Program-made: the position numbers and the translations under genes
Assembly: GCA_019415985.1 (NCBI GenBank)
Contig: DXYE01000013.1
Coordinates: 12,837-42,276, forward strand
Direction: 5' to 3'
DNA from: Clostridiales bacterium
GTDB lineage: Bacteria; Bacillota; Clostridia; Oscillospirales; CAG-272
DNA length: 29,440 nt
Notes under the pieces: generated by a model
Databases searched by the model: none
The model's input: only the letters and a program-made list of their open reading frames with translations
Told to the model about the DNA's origin: nothing
Shown: positions 8,529 to 17,099 of the stretch, in pieces
How the letters are laid out: every line of letters begins with the position of its first letter
How positions within the stretch are numbered: the stretch's first letter is position 1

Positions 8529-8732
8529 GCTCCGCAGTCCGCGAACGCCATCGGCTATATCTGTAAGAAGCTGGAGCGATGAATGAAAAAGCGCATTGGA
8601 GAAGCTCAACAGCGCCGCAGAAAAAGGGAAATATCTCTGTAATAGAAATTTTTAAGATCAGTTTACTTTATTGCTGCAGCGATTTTTCATAGCATAGCAA
8701 CACTGATTTCCTATGAAAGGATGATCATATAA

Positions 8733-10793
8733 ATGAATCCCAAACTTCCGGAACTGGAACATCTGCTGGAAAGCCCCGCATGTGGGGAACGACTGGCAGC
8801 CTTGCGCGAAATCCGGTATTTAACCGACCGGGGCGAACTGCCCGGGCCTCCGCATACCCACTATGTCAACAACCATATTCATACCATTTACTCGTTTTCG
8901 CCGTATTCTCCTGCTATGGCCCTATATCTCTCATGGAAAAACGGTTTGAAAACGGCAGGTATTATGGACCATGATTCTCTGGCCGGTGCGGAGGAATTCC
9001 TTGCGGCCGGCGAAATACTCGGTATGCCTGTAACAGTAGGTCTGGAATGCCGGATCCATATGGCTGGGCCGCTTTCCGGGCGGCGTCTGAACAATCCCGA
9101 TCAAAAATCGGTAGCCTACGTTGCCATCCACGGCATTCCGCATCAGCACATCCAAACGGTACAGGCATTTTTCGCTCCGCTGCGCGGTCAAAGGAATCAG
9201 CGGAATCGTCTGATGTGCGAAAAGCTCTCGGAGACGCTGGCCCCTTTTGACCTCAATATCGATTTTCATAGCGACGTGCTTCCTCTTTCACAATTCAGAA
9301 ACGGCGGAACCGTGACGGAACGGCATATTCTTTTTGCCCTGACCCAAAAGCTGATCCAAAAGTATCCCTCACCCGACGATCTCATTTCCTTTCTCAAAAA
9401 CAAACTGAGAGTCGGCCTCAGCAAACCCGCTGAGGCACGTCTTCGCGCAGGGGAGGAAAACCCATACTTATATCCCTATGATCTGCTCGGCGTACTGAAA
9501 AGTGGTCTGCTGGAATCCTTTTACGTAGACGCGGATCGTGAATGCATGGATGCCGCCGCTTTCATCGCCTTGACTGAGCGAATCAACGCGTATTCCGCCT
9601 ATGCATATCTTGGTGACGTTCAAATGGATGTGACTGGCGATAAAAAGGCTCAGGCCTTTGAGGATTCTTATCTTGATCTGCTTTTTTCCGAGCTTTCTTC
9701 CCTCCGTTTCCGAGCGGTCACCTATATGCCGACGCGCAATACGCCGAAGCAGCTCCAGCGCGTTATGGACCTTTGCCGCAGATACGACATGTTTCAGATC
9801 AGCGGCGAGGATATCAATTCGCCCCGCCAGAGCTTTATCTGCCGGGCGCTCGACGAGCCCGGTTACCGCCACCTGATCGACGCAACCTATATGCTGATCG
9901 AACGGGAACAACAGCTGACGCGCCGGCCGCGGCTTCTGGATAGAACAGAGAGATCATCCGGCAGTTCACTTACCGAGCTCCGCAAAATCGAATCGGAAAA
10001 AAATCTTTCTGCTATTCTGCTTGCCAAAGCCGAAAACAGAGATAAGCTGTCGAGAGACGTCGAACGCCATGCGGCCTGTCTTATGGCCGATGCAGAAGCC
10101 AGAGGCATTTTACAGGCCGACACCGTTATAATCCTGCATGCCTCAGACGGTAGCTGTGAGGGCTGGGCAAAAGCGGCCGCCATGCAGGGGCGGCGCATCC
10201 GTTTGATTCTGCCGGCAGGCTTTTCCGCCGGTACAAAAGAGCAGATTCAGAAATTCGGAGCAGAAGTTTACATGGCTGATTCTTCCGACAATCAAGATCT
10301 TGAAGAATATGCCAAACAGATAGCCGAAAATACGGCCAATGCCATTTCCGTCTCGGCACTTTATGCCGATGATGCTGAGGCGGCGTACGATCAGGGCATC
10401 GGTACGGAGTTATGGAACGAATCAGGCGGCGACGCCGATCTGTTGATAGGCAGTACGGCAGACAGCCGGATGCTGCGCAGCGCCGCCAGATATTTGAAGA
10501 AAAAAAATCCCCGACTTCAAGTAATTTCAGTTTCTGCAGAAAACGCAGATGAATTGAAAAGACAGCGGAAGGATTTGAAGCCTTTTGAGGAAAGAGAAAC
10601 TTCGGAAATAGACAAGACGGTCTGTGTTTCCGCGGATGAGGCATGTGCAGCACAGCACATGCTGATGCGCTGTGAAGGCATCCAAACCGGGAGTTTATCG
10701 GGGGCTGTGCTTCACGCGGCCGTACAGTGGGCACAGAAACCGGAATACAGGGGAAAAACCATACTGATGCTGCTGCCCGATACAAGGATATAA
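8733..10793 (+). CDS. PHP-domain protein fused to a degenerate cysteine-synthase-like domain
   Basis: A 686-aa two-part cytosolic protein. The N-terminal part (about 40-370) is a PHP metal-dependent hydrolase domain: H48-x-H50 in NNHIH, D79-H80-D81 in MDHDS, E105 in GLECR, H179 in DFHSD and a late GED at 358-360; the last motif more often reads G-D-x-H. The C-terminal part (about 420-686) follows cysteine synthase (fold-type II PLP enzyme) segment by segment: CLMADAEARG, ILHASDGSCEGWAKAAAMQG (for TSGNTGIGLA), ARYLKKKNPRLQVISV, CEGIQTGSLSGAVLHAA and ILMLLPD. The Schiff-base lysine falls at about residue 443, where there is Val; the substrate loop SGNTG reads SDGSC; the phosphate loop GTGGT reads STADS. 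It therefore looks like a pseudoenzyme. Start supported by AAAGGA at 8716-8721. The PHP call is firm; the second domain rests on my alignment by eye. Confidence 0.75.
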   Translation: MNPKLPELEHLLESPACGERLAALREIRYLTDRGELPGPPHTHYVNNHIHTIYSFSPYSPAMALYLSWKNGLKTAGIMDHDSLAGAEEFLAAGEILGMPVTVGLECRIHMAGPLSGRRLNNPDQKSVAYVAIHGIPHQHIQTVQAFFAPLRGQRNQRNRLMCEKLSETLAPFDLNIDFHSDVLPLSQFRNGGTVTERHILFALTQKLIQKYPSPDDLISFLKNKLRVGLSKPAEARLRAGEENPYLYPYDLLGVLKSGLLESFYVDADRECMDAAAFIALTERINAYSAYAYLGDVQMDVTGDKKAQAFEDSYLDLLFSELSSLRFRAVTYMPTRNTPKQLQRVMDLCRRYDMFQISGEDINSPRQSFICRALDEPGYRHLIDATYMLIEREQQLTRRPRLLDRTERSSGSSLTELRKIESEKNLSAILLAKAENRDKLSRDVERHAACLMADAEARGILQADTVIILHASDGSCEGWAKAAAMQGRRIRLILPAGFSAGTKEQIQKFGAEVYMADSSDNQDLEEYAKQIAENTANAISVSALYADDAEAAYDQGIGTELWNESGGDADLLIGSTADSRMLRSAARYLKKKNPRLQVISVSAENADELKRQRKDLKPFEERETSEIDKTVCVSADEACAAQHMLMRCEGIQTGSLSGAVLHAAVQWAQKPEYRGKTILMLLPDTRI

Positions 10794-11358
10794 AGTTTAT
10801 GACGGAGAAGCCGAGCTTTCTGAATGAATTTATCCGTATTTGATCCACTGCCATCTCTCCGGCATAGCAGCGTACAAAAAATGCATGAAAAGAAAATTTT
10901 TCAATGAATCCAGATTTCAAACGTCGCAATTTCCGGTAGTCGTGTCCGATTTTGATCCTGATATAAATTTCAAAGTAAACTATCTAAACTTTTCCGCAGC
11001 TTGTGCCGTATCACTGCTCCGGAAAACGATGGGGCGGCTGCGCTGAGCTTTTTCGTTTTTCCGTCGTTTGCTTTGTTCCTAAAGATTTCACCAACAAACA
11101 TCATATATAAAAAATCCAACAGTTTGGATCACTGAGCCTCGCTCAGTCGGCCAAATCTGCGGTGCACGGCTCATATAAGCCTTACGGTGGTGTGATTTTA
11201 TGCCGCCTCCTATCAACTATCCGGACCAGAATCCGTTCTGCTTACGAATAGGAGGAATCTGCTGATTAAAAAGTCAACTGAACGGTTTGTAGCATCGGAC
11301 GTCTGAGCGGACCTGCTGTATGATACCGCCGGCAGATACATGGAAAGGAGTGGTCGCC
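10794..11358 (+). other. Intergenic region with one family A repeat
   Basis: Apart from repeat copy A5 (11112-11206) no gene is seen. A 14-codon frame (ATG at 10799) directly follows the PHP gene but has no ribosome binding site and is not called. AAAGGAG at 11344-11350 is the ribosome binding site of the next gene. Confidence 0.5.
11112..11206 (-). repeat. Family A intergenic repeat, copy A5
   Basis: The left part is near consensus, including ACTGAGCCTCGCTCAGT and GTGCACGGCTC. The right end, which carries the stem partner and the TATAAT box in other copies, is lost (ATGCCGCCTCC). The nearest genes on both sides are on the plus strand, so the missing promoter end fits the absence of a minus-strand gene to serve. 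Confidence 0.8.
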
Positions 11359-12105
11359 TTGGTATGGAATCCGCTGCATGGATGTCATAAATTCTCTGAA
11401 GGATGCGAGCATTGTTACGTATACCGACGGGATTTACAGGTCGGACGTGACCCCTCTCATATTTATAAAACCTCTGCGTTTTCCCTGCCGCTTCAAAAAA
11501 AGAGAAACGGCACCTACAAAGTGCCGCCGGGTTCCGTTATTTTTACCTGTATGACCTCTGATTTTTTTATGGAAGAGGCTGATTTGCACCGTCCCGAACT
11601 ATGGAATATGATCCGTCTGCGTCCGGATATCCGGTTCGTGATCATAACCAAACGGATACACCGTTTTTACAAATGTATACCCAACAATTGGAAGGACGGT
11701 TATTCGAATGTCGTTATATGCTGTACCATTGAGAACCAGAAAAGATGCGCAGAGCGTCTTCCGATTTTTCAAACGCTTCCAATTGTCCAAAAAACGATCA
11801 TTTGTGAACCCCTGCTTTCCCCCATCGATCTCTCCCCCTATTTGGGCCCTGAAATCTCCCTTGTAAGCGTCGGGGGAGAAAGCGGCCCGCAAGCGCGCAC
11901 CTGCCGATACGAATGGATTTTGGACATAAGAGATCAATGTCTGCGGCACGGTGTTCCCTTTGTTTTCAGGCAAACCGGTGCACATTTCTATAAGGACGGT
12001 AAATGGTACAGTATTCCTCGCAAAGATCAAATTGCCCAAGCAAGAAAAGCGGCGCTCGATACCCTCCAGCCTGATAGAGAATTTCTTCACTACGACGATG
12101 CCTAA
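11359..12105 (+). CDS. DUF5131 family protein (phage Gp37/Gp68-like)
   Basis: A 248-aa protein of the DUF5131 family, first annotated as phage Gp37/Gp68 and common in bacterial genomes. Seen: an N-terminal WNPLHGC with a C-x6-C-x2-C cluster (C9, C16, C19), IFTCMTSDFF, the VIITKR motif, IICEPLLSPIDL, and a C-terminal VSVGGESG-x-x-AR...FRQTG. The Cys cluster suggests an iron-sulfur centre and a possible distant link to radical-SAM or photoproduct-lyase folds; that is inference and no reaction is known to me. Start choice: ATG 11320 lacks a ribosome binding site, whereas TTG 11359 has AAAGGAG (11344-11350) 8 nt ahead and gives the family's short M-V-W-N-P start. The last bases overlap the start of a small ORF at 12098. 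Confidence 0.82.
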   Translation: MVWNPLHGCHKFSEGCEHCYVYRRDLQVGRDPSHIYKTSAFSLPLQKKRNGTYKVPPGSVIFTCMTSDFFMEEADLHRPELWNMIRLRPDIRFVIITKRIHRFYKCIPNNWKDGYSNVVICCTIENQKRCAERLPIFQTLPIVQKTIICEPLLSPIDLSPYLGPEISLVSVGGESGPQARTCRYEWILDIRDQCLRHGVPFVFRQTGAHFYKDGKWYSIPRKDQIAQARKAALDTLQPDREFLHYDDA

Positions 12106-12223
12106 AAGGGAGGTTCGTGCGTGGCATAAGAAGCCTGCAGTTCCGTTTGTTTCAAAAGCGTACTATCGTTATAGAAAAATACTACGACATCTAAAAAAAT
12201 CGGCGCGGAAAAGTTATCAGTAA
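12098..12223 (+). CDS. Possible small basic protein, 41 aa
   Basis: This frame starts at an ATG inside the last codons of the DUF5131 gene (8-nt overlap) and encodes 41 residues rich in Lys, Arg and Tyr (for example RAWHKKPAV and YYRYRKILRHLKKSARKSYQ). No family is recognised. The ribosome binding site is weak, so it would rely on translational coupling. It could be a chance frame or the end of a gene fragment; the overlap, basic composition and lack of another gene before 12461 are the only support. Confidence 0.3.
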   Translation: MPKREVRAWHKKPAVPFVSKAYYRYRKILRHLKKSARKSYQ

Positions 12224-12343
12224 AGGAACGTTCGTGCCTGAAAATACGATTTTTTCACACTGGCCGGATTGCTGTATCAAAAGGAACTGTCAGGTCCCTA
12301 TATGAATATACAAAAAGACGGGAAAACGCGGTCTTACGCTTAT

Positions 12344-12385
12344 AAAACGCTTGCGGGCCATAAAAATATGGCCCGCAAGCGTTTT
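12344..12385. terminator. Bidirectional terminator hairpin
   Basis: A perfect 19-bp inverted repeat: AAAACGCTTGCGGGCCATA (12344-12362), loop AAAA, and the exact complement at 12367-12385. A-rich and U-rich outer ends make it usable from both sides. It lies between convergent genes: 76 bp past the stop of the minus-strand SLH gene and about 120-240 bp past the plus-strand genes. Confidence 0.88.
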
Positions 12386-12460
12386 GAAAGAGTATATGTT
12401 CTCTCCTTTTACTGTTCCGCACTGCAACGAAACCTTTCGAATCCGTTCACACAAATGAAC

Positions 12461-13795
12461 TCAACCGAGAACGTCGAAATCAATTGCCTGAAGCAGTCTG
12501 GACATCAGAGTTGCCAGCGATGCACGGTTCAGCACCATATCGGGGTTGATATGATTTGTTCCGTCTCCGATGACCATTCCCATTGCCTGCAGAGAACCGA
12601 TATCCGCTTTCGCCCATTCGCTGATCTCCTCACTGTCGAGGAAGGTGGGCTCCGCCTCCGGCAATTCAAAGCCGAATGCCTCCAGATAACGGGCAAAGAT
12701 GACAAAGATCTGCTCGCGGTTAACCGGATCGTCCAGCATCAGGTCGCCGTGCTCGTTACCAATGAACAGCTCATGATCAATAGACCACTGTACACCGTCC
12801 GTCATTTCTTCTTTGTTGACGAGCTGTGCAAGTCTGCCTACTGCCTCCGCCAATTCGCGGCGTGTTGCATCGCTGCCCGGTTCAAACGTTGTTTCAGTAA
12901 TACCATCGATCAGCCCCACCATCTCAGTAAGCTTGATATACGGTCGGCCCCAATGCTCCGCAATATCCGTGAAGTTAGAACAGTATACATACATGTCCTC
13001 CATGTACTGAAGAACCAGAGGCAAGTACTTACCGTCAACCTCGTTTTCCATATCATACTTTTCAATGCTGTAGAAGCATACCTGATCCGGCTCCAGCTTT
13101 GCCTTGTCAAGCTGAACCGCTCCGTTTTCGTCCGTCACATATTCAGCGATGTCTTCGGCGCTATACGTCCAACTAACCGTTGCTCCCACGACGGGATTCT
13201 TCGTCACAATCGCATTGAAATCCTCGTCATAGGTCGTGTCATAGCTGTAGAAGGAAACGATGCCGTCCGATTCCAGCTTGGTTTCATCGATCGTCGGATA
13301 CTGCATGGAAGCGTTGCCGTAATAAAGGACGATGACCTCTCCGCCCTTCAGCTCACAGGCAGAAATGCCGACGCTCGGAATCACACCGTCTACCATATAC
13401 ATCCAGCCATCGTATTTGCCGAAAGTGTTTTCCGCTTCATCATTAACGGCGGATACATAAGCGCCATAATCAGACTCTGTAAAAGTGATGGTGAGGCCCT
13501 CTTCCTTCTCGTCAAGTGCTTTCAGCACATCCGCTGCTGTCAGCGCGCCCTCTGCGGGAAGCTCCGCCTCGACTGCACCCATATAGATGGAATCGGAAAT
13601 CCCCTGGATCCATACTGAGAACTCCTGTGTTCCCTCCGGAGTCGGTTCTGATGTTTCACCTGTAGTGACAGCATTGGAATCAGAATCCGCTCCCACATCT
13701 GTCGTATCGTCCGCATACGCTGTCATGGTGAACATAGCGCCAAAAACAAGAACCAACGCCATGAACAGAGATAACAACTGCTTTGATTTCTTCAT
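12461..13795 (-). CDS. Secreted DUF4430-like protein with C-terminal SLH domains
   Basis: A 444-aa exported surface protein. The signal peptide MKKSKQLLSLFMALVLVFGA ends near TAYA. After an acidic Thr/Ser-rich linker comes a DUF4430-like domain (about 60-170; typical segment YDGWMYMVDG with GEVIVLYYG). A second beta-rich module follows (about 175-285, with a VVGATVSWTY pattern). S-layer homology repeats fill about 290-444 (NFTDIAEHWGRPYIKLTEM, TTFEPGSDATRRELAEAV, SEEISEWAKADIGSLQAMGM), expected to anchor it to cell-wall polymers. DUF4430 is found in surface and cobalamin-binding-like proteins, but the ligand here is unknown. Start: ATG 13795 has AAAGGA 8 nt ahead; the upstream in-frame ATGs do not. 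It has its own promoter (13883-13911) and terminator. Confidence 0.82.
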   Translation of the reverse strand: MKKSKQLLSLFMALVLVFGAMFTMTAYADDTTDVGADSDSNAVTTGETSEPTPEGTQEFSVWIQGISDSIYMGAVEAELPAEGALTAADVLKALDEKEEGLTITFTESDYGAYVSAVNDEAENTFGKYDGWMYMVDGVIPSVGISACELKGGEVIVLYYGNASMQYPTIDETKLESDGIVSFYSYDTTYDEDFNAIVTKNPVVGATVSWTYSAEDIAEYVTDENGAVQLDKAKLEPDQVCFYSIEKYDMENEVDGKYLPLVLQYMEDMYVYCSNFTDIAEHWGRPYIKLTEMVGLIDGITETTFEPGSDATRRELAEAVGRLAQLVNKEEMTDGVQWSIDHELFIGNEHGDLMLDDPVNREQIFVIFARYLEAFGFELPEAEPTFLDSEEISEWAKADIGSLQAMGMVIGDGTNHINPDMVLNRASLATLMSRLLQAIDFDVLG

Positions 13796-13824
13796 GATTA
13801 TCATCCTTTCTTCACATTTTTTCC

Positions 13825-13855
13825 TTTGATGCCGCGCATAGCTGCGCACATCAAA
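13825..13855 (-). other. Hairpin in the SLH gene leader
   Basis: TTTGATG-CC-GCGCA, loop, TGCGC-A-CATCAAA: a stem of about 12 bp with a small bulge, placed between the promoter and the ribosome binding site of the SLH-protein gene. It lacks a U-run, so mRNA protection or regulation is more likely than termination. Confidence 0.4.
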
Positions 13856-13882
13856 ATCTTTCCTGGATATTACGGCTATGCC

Positions 13883-13911
13883 ATTATACCACGCATACAA
13901 GTGAAAAGCAA
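13883..13911 (-). promoter_or_regulatory. Promoter of the SLH-protein gene
   Basis: On the minus strand: TTGCTT (13906-13911), a 17-bp spacer, TATAAT (13883-13888) preceded by TGG. A good extended -10 with a moderate -35, about 80 nt before the start codon. Confidence 0.6.
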
Positions 13912-13997
13912 CTGATAAAAATTACCAAATTGGAAATAATATTTTGTGAATTATTCATAAAAATCAGCAAAAAACGCTACAAAAATTTCGCCGGACA

Positions 13998-14032
13998 TGT
14001 TATAATGAGCATAGCGAGTTCAAATATAATTT
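13998..14032 (+). repeat. Family B intergenic repeat, copy B2
   Basis: TGTTATAATGAGCATAGCGA followed by GTTCAAATATAATTT matches copy B1 and the trxA-side copies. It supplies an extended -10 box on the plus strand, about 700 bp upstream of the lipoprotein gene; the -35 region is poor. Confidence 0.65.
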
Positions 14033-14700
14033 ATCTCGAGCAGTTGAACGAAAGATTATATTATGATGGGACCGCGAATTTAAATTTTGTTTTCTTTGTG
14101 CAATTCATTGTAAGGATGAAATTATCCCGGACATTCCTCCTACAGCAGCTACCGTGGAATGATATCTGCTTCTGCAGAGCAAAATTGCGGCCTGCAGGTG
14201 TAAGTGGATGCCGCAAAAACATTCATTCGAGAAGCCGTTCCTTTTGCGACCCCAGCATATGCGCAAAAGGTAAACATGCGAACAATTTTATTCCGCCTTG
14301 CAACTATTTTCGTCGCATGCCTCTACGTTTCTGTTCGGCGGGTTTCCGCTCCCTTCCCATTCCCGATCATACTTTGCACAGATGCTGCATCTTAAGCCGA
14401 TTTGGAAAGGATGGGATCGACAATCACAGGAACTGCTTCCCCTATGTTCCCCGTTTTATCAGAATAGAACCGCAGAAGGATACATCAGCACAAAAATGCT
14501 GCAATAAGCTTTCAATATCATCGACCAAGAATCTTTTTAGCCGTTTCATCTTTCAAATACACATGATTTATTTATACGGTGTATGTGTTGAGAGATTCAC
14601 TTGTCAGAATGTTTGAATCTTTGAACACCGGCCGGCATCCGTTGTGGAAAAAAGCGTAAACAATTTTCCCCGTTTTACATATCCCCGGAAAGGAAACGCT
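14033..14700 (+). other. Long spacer before the lipoprotein gene
   Basis: Overlapping short plus-strand frames occur here, but none has a convincing ribosome binding site, recognisable product or coding-like composition. A 9-bp inverted repeat CCTTTTGCG/CGCAAAAGG lies at 14240-14270. It could be gene decay or a long untranslated leader from B2. AAAGGA at about 14688 is the ribosome binding site of the next gene. Confidence 0.45.
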
Positions 14701-16746
14701 ATGAAATTACATAAAAATACGATTTGCAAATTAAAAGGACTGACTGCCGTCATATTATGCACAGCAGCACTCATGGTGCTCGGCTCCTGTTCCATGGGAT
14801 TGCTCAGTGACGCCAATCCCGCCCAAACCACAGCCTCTTCCTATACCCTTCAGGCAATTGAGGGATATACAGATCTGTTCCAAATCAACGGACTTTCGGA
14901 GGACGACGAGCAGATCTGCATGAGCTCCGAGGTTTCTGTATATGAAGACTTAGCACTGGTGACGGAACAGAACGATGGAAGCGTACGGCTGATGCTACTG
15001 GATACTGCAAGCGGAAAGCTGCTGGCGCAAAAGACGATTCCAACAGACCATGCGTATGATATTACCGCTGTTCTCCGGGATGCCTCTACCATTTTCTGTT
15101 ATGACCAGCAGACGGGAGCCGCAGTTCTGTACGATCTGAATTTCCGAGAAGCAGCGTCTTTCTCGGTCGACGCGGGAAGCACTTCAGGAGTTATGCTCAA
15201 GGCGGACGGTTCCGGCTGTTATTACCTGGAAAAAGAATCCGGAACCCTGTTTGAGGTAAGCTACGACGAGGAAAAAAAGGCCTTTACCGAACCGCAGGCT
15301 GTTAAGACCTTTGGGGAGAGCAACATTGCCGGCGCAAAGCTCAACGGTACGCTTTCAACCAGTCATGGTGTGGACTATATCATCACACTGTATACCGGTG
15401 AAGCCTATGACGCCTCCGTCTATGCTTGGAATGCCTCTGCACAGAAGCTGTCTGAAATCGGGGAAATCAACCGCGATATTTGGACCGAGGGCAAAAACAT
15501 CCTGGTCGACAAGGGGGACGAGATCTGTATCTTTTCACCAGACACGCCAAAAGCCTACCGATCGATACCAAAGGAATCGGAAAGGGAATATCTGATCCGG
15601 GTTGAGGCTGGTCTGATCGCCACGCTGGAGTATATGACAAACACTGAAACGGAAAATGCTTACCATCTGAGGCTGTACGACCAGGAAATGGGTACGATAA
15701 CAGATTCCATTTTTCTGCAGGGATCAGACGGCGAACAGCAGTTTTATGTTCGCGACGCTGCCATTGTTGCCAACGGCCGGGTCTTTTTAACCGTCAGCAG
15801 CAACGAGCGCACGCTTTATTATCTATGGAGCAGAGACGGTACGGCAGATGACAGCGACGAAAATCCCTACTCCATTGTGGGAGAGGTCCTGACCTCCGAG
15901 ATCAGGCAATCTGAGGAGATCTATAAATTGGCGTCCAAAATTGAAGCGGCCTATCAAGTAGGCGTATTCTACGGAGACGATGTCGTCCGCTATTTTCCAG
16001 AATATGTGGTTGTTCCCGAAAACGACAGCGAGGTCATCCTGGACGCTTTAAAAAAACTCGAAGAAATTCTCTCAAAATTTCCTGAAGGTTTTCTTGTGGA
16101 GCTTTTCGAGGGCGTTGAAGCAAACGGTCTGGATATTTATCTGTGCGGCAGTCTGCGGCCCCACACGAGTGACGTAGGAATCGATACGGCCGCGGCCTTT
16201 ACGGTGGTCTATGAAGGGCGTCAGATGATTGCCATGGACCTTTCCTACGCAAACATTTTGGAGCGGCATCTGTCTCACGAATTGATGCACGCGATCGACA
16301 ATAAAATCAGCGCTCTGGTTCAACAGGGCAAAAGCAGCGGCTTTGAGTTATGGTCCGCCATGCTGCCGGAGGGCTTTGAATATACCTATCAATACAGAGA
16401 CGAAAGCGGCAATACCTTCGACAGCTTTAACAGCCCGGAATATACCAGCTCAGATCCTGATAGTGCAGGAGATAAAAATAAAATCTACTTTGTAGATGGC
16501 TATTCCAAAACCTATCCGACAGAGGACAGGGCCCGCATCTTTGAAAGCCTGTTCATTTCTAAAAATTCGCTTTCAAGCATGTTTGAGAGCAAAAATCTGA
16601 TGATCAAAGCCCAGTATCTGTGCGCGGTCATACGCGAAAGCTTTGAATGCATCGACGACACCACCAACGTGTGGTGGGAGCACTTAATAGAACAGACCGA
16701 GCTTTCCGAGTTTTATCAGAATTATGAAGTGCGCGCAGAGGACTAG
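14701..16746 (+). CDS. Lipoprotein with putative HELMH zinc-metallopeptidase domain
   Basis: A 681-aa membrane-anchored extracellular lipoprotein. The signal peptide ends in the lipobox LGSC (Cys at about residue 29). Residues about 45-400 read as repeated short beta strands (LVTEQNDGSVRLMLLDTASG, TIFCYDQQTGAAVLYDL, RVFLTVSSNERTLYYLW), consistent with a beta-propeller; this is by eye. The C-terminal part (about 430-680) contains H526-E-L-M-H530 in HLSHELMHAID and, about 80 residues later, E608-D-R-A-R-I-F-E615, the usual arrangement for a gluzincin third zinc ligand. This is reminiscent of the lethal-factor-like/ATLF peptidase group, but I cannot assign a family. Substrate unknown. Start: ATG 14701 with AAAGGA 8 nt ahead is preferred over the in-frame ATG 14644. 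It ends in a strong terminator and is monocistronic. Confidence 0.7.
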   Translation: MKLHKNTICKLKGLTAVILCTAALMVLGSCSMGLLSDANPAQTTASSYTLQAIEGYTDLFQINGLSEDDEQICMSSEVSVYEDLALVTEQNDGSVRLMLLDTASGKLLAQKTIPTDHAYDITAVLRDASTIFCYDQQTGAAVLYDLNFREAASFSVDAGSTSGVMLKADGSGCYYLEKESGTLFEVSYDEEKKAFTEPQAVKTFGESNIAGAKLNGTLSTSHGVDYIITLYTGEAYDASVYAWNASAQKLSEIGEINRDIWTEGKNILVDKGDEICIFSPDTPKAYRSIPKESEREYLIRVEAGLIATLEYMTNTETENAYHLRLYDQEMGTITDSIFLQGSDGEQQFYVRDAAIVANGRVFLTVSSNERTLYYLWSRDGTADDSDENPYSIVGEVLTSEIRQSEEIYKLASKIEAAYQVGVFYGDDVVRYFPEYVVVPENDSEVILDALKKLEEILSKFPEGFLVELFEGVEANGLDIYLCGSLRPHTSDVGIDTAAAFTVVYEGRQMIAMDLSYANILERHLSHELMHAIDNKISALVQQGKSSGFELWSAMLPEGFEYTYQYRDESGNTFDSFNSPEYTSSDPDSAGDKNKIYFVDGYSKTYPTEDRARIFESLFISKNSLSSMFESKNLMIKAQYLCAVIRESFECIDDTTNVWWEHLIEQTELSEFYQNYEVRAED

Positions 16747-16838
16747 TCAAAAATCGACAAGCCCCCTCTTCACAGTACGACAAAGATACGCATAAAAATC
16801 TTGCAAGCTGTTATCATGGCCCGCAAGCGCTCAATATG

Positions 16839-16879
16839 AGCGGGTGCTGCAAAAGGAATTTTTCGCAGCACCCGCTTTT
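16839..16879 (+). terminator. Terminator after the lipoprotein gene
   Basis: AGCGGGTGCTGC (16839-16850), a 14-nt loop, GCAGCACCCGCT (16865-16876) and then TTTT. It is 93 nt past the stop. Just upstream are a small hairpin CGCTCA/TGAGCG and ATGGCCCGCAAGCG (16816-16829), which repeats one arm of the terminator at 12344-12385. Confidence 0.85.
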
Positions 16880-17099
16880 GAACTTTTGAAGAGGATTTAA
16901 AGGACTTCCCAGCACGCAAAAATGATTTAATCGGCGGGGACTGTCTCAAACTGCCGACAGCACGGTATGAGATACCGTGTGGAGAGCCCGGCAGCAACAG
17001 ATTACAACAAGCATACAATTACGGTAAAATGTTTTCCGAATTCAGCGTACCATTCGGGACGCGTTGTAACTTTCCCTTCTCTTTTTAAGCCCCCACCTC

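Noticed and set aside
10126..10929. Minus-strand open frame of 267 codons overlapping the PHP gene end
   Set aside because: Mostly antisense to the PHP fusion gene and without coding signals in the part beyond it.
11359..12105. Prophage remnant, because of the Gp37/Gp68 family name
   Set aside because: DUF5131 proteins are frequent in bacterial chromosomes and no other phage gene, integrase or attachment site is seen here.
12269..13618. Long plus-strand open frame of 449 codons
   Set aside because: It is antisense to the DUF4430/SLH gene, whose signal peptide, domains, ribosome binding site, promoter and terminator are all on the minus strand. The plus-strand translation has no recognisable domain.
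13930..14616. Plus-strand open frame of 228 codons before the lipoprotein gene
   Set aside because: Cys/Arg/His-rich, no domain, no ribosome binding site, and it overlaps family B copy B2. Probably chance or decayed sequence.
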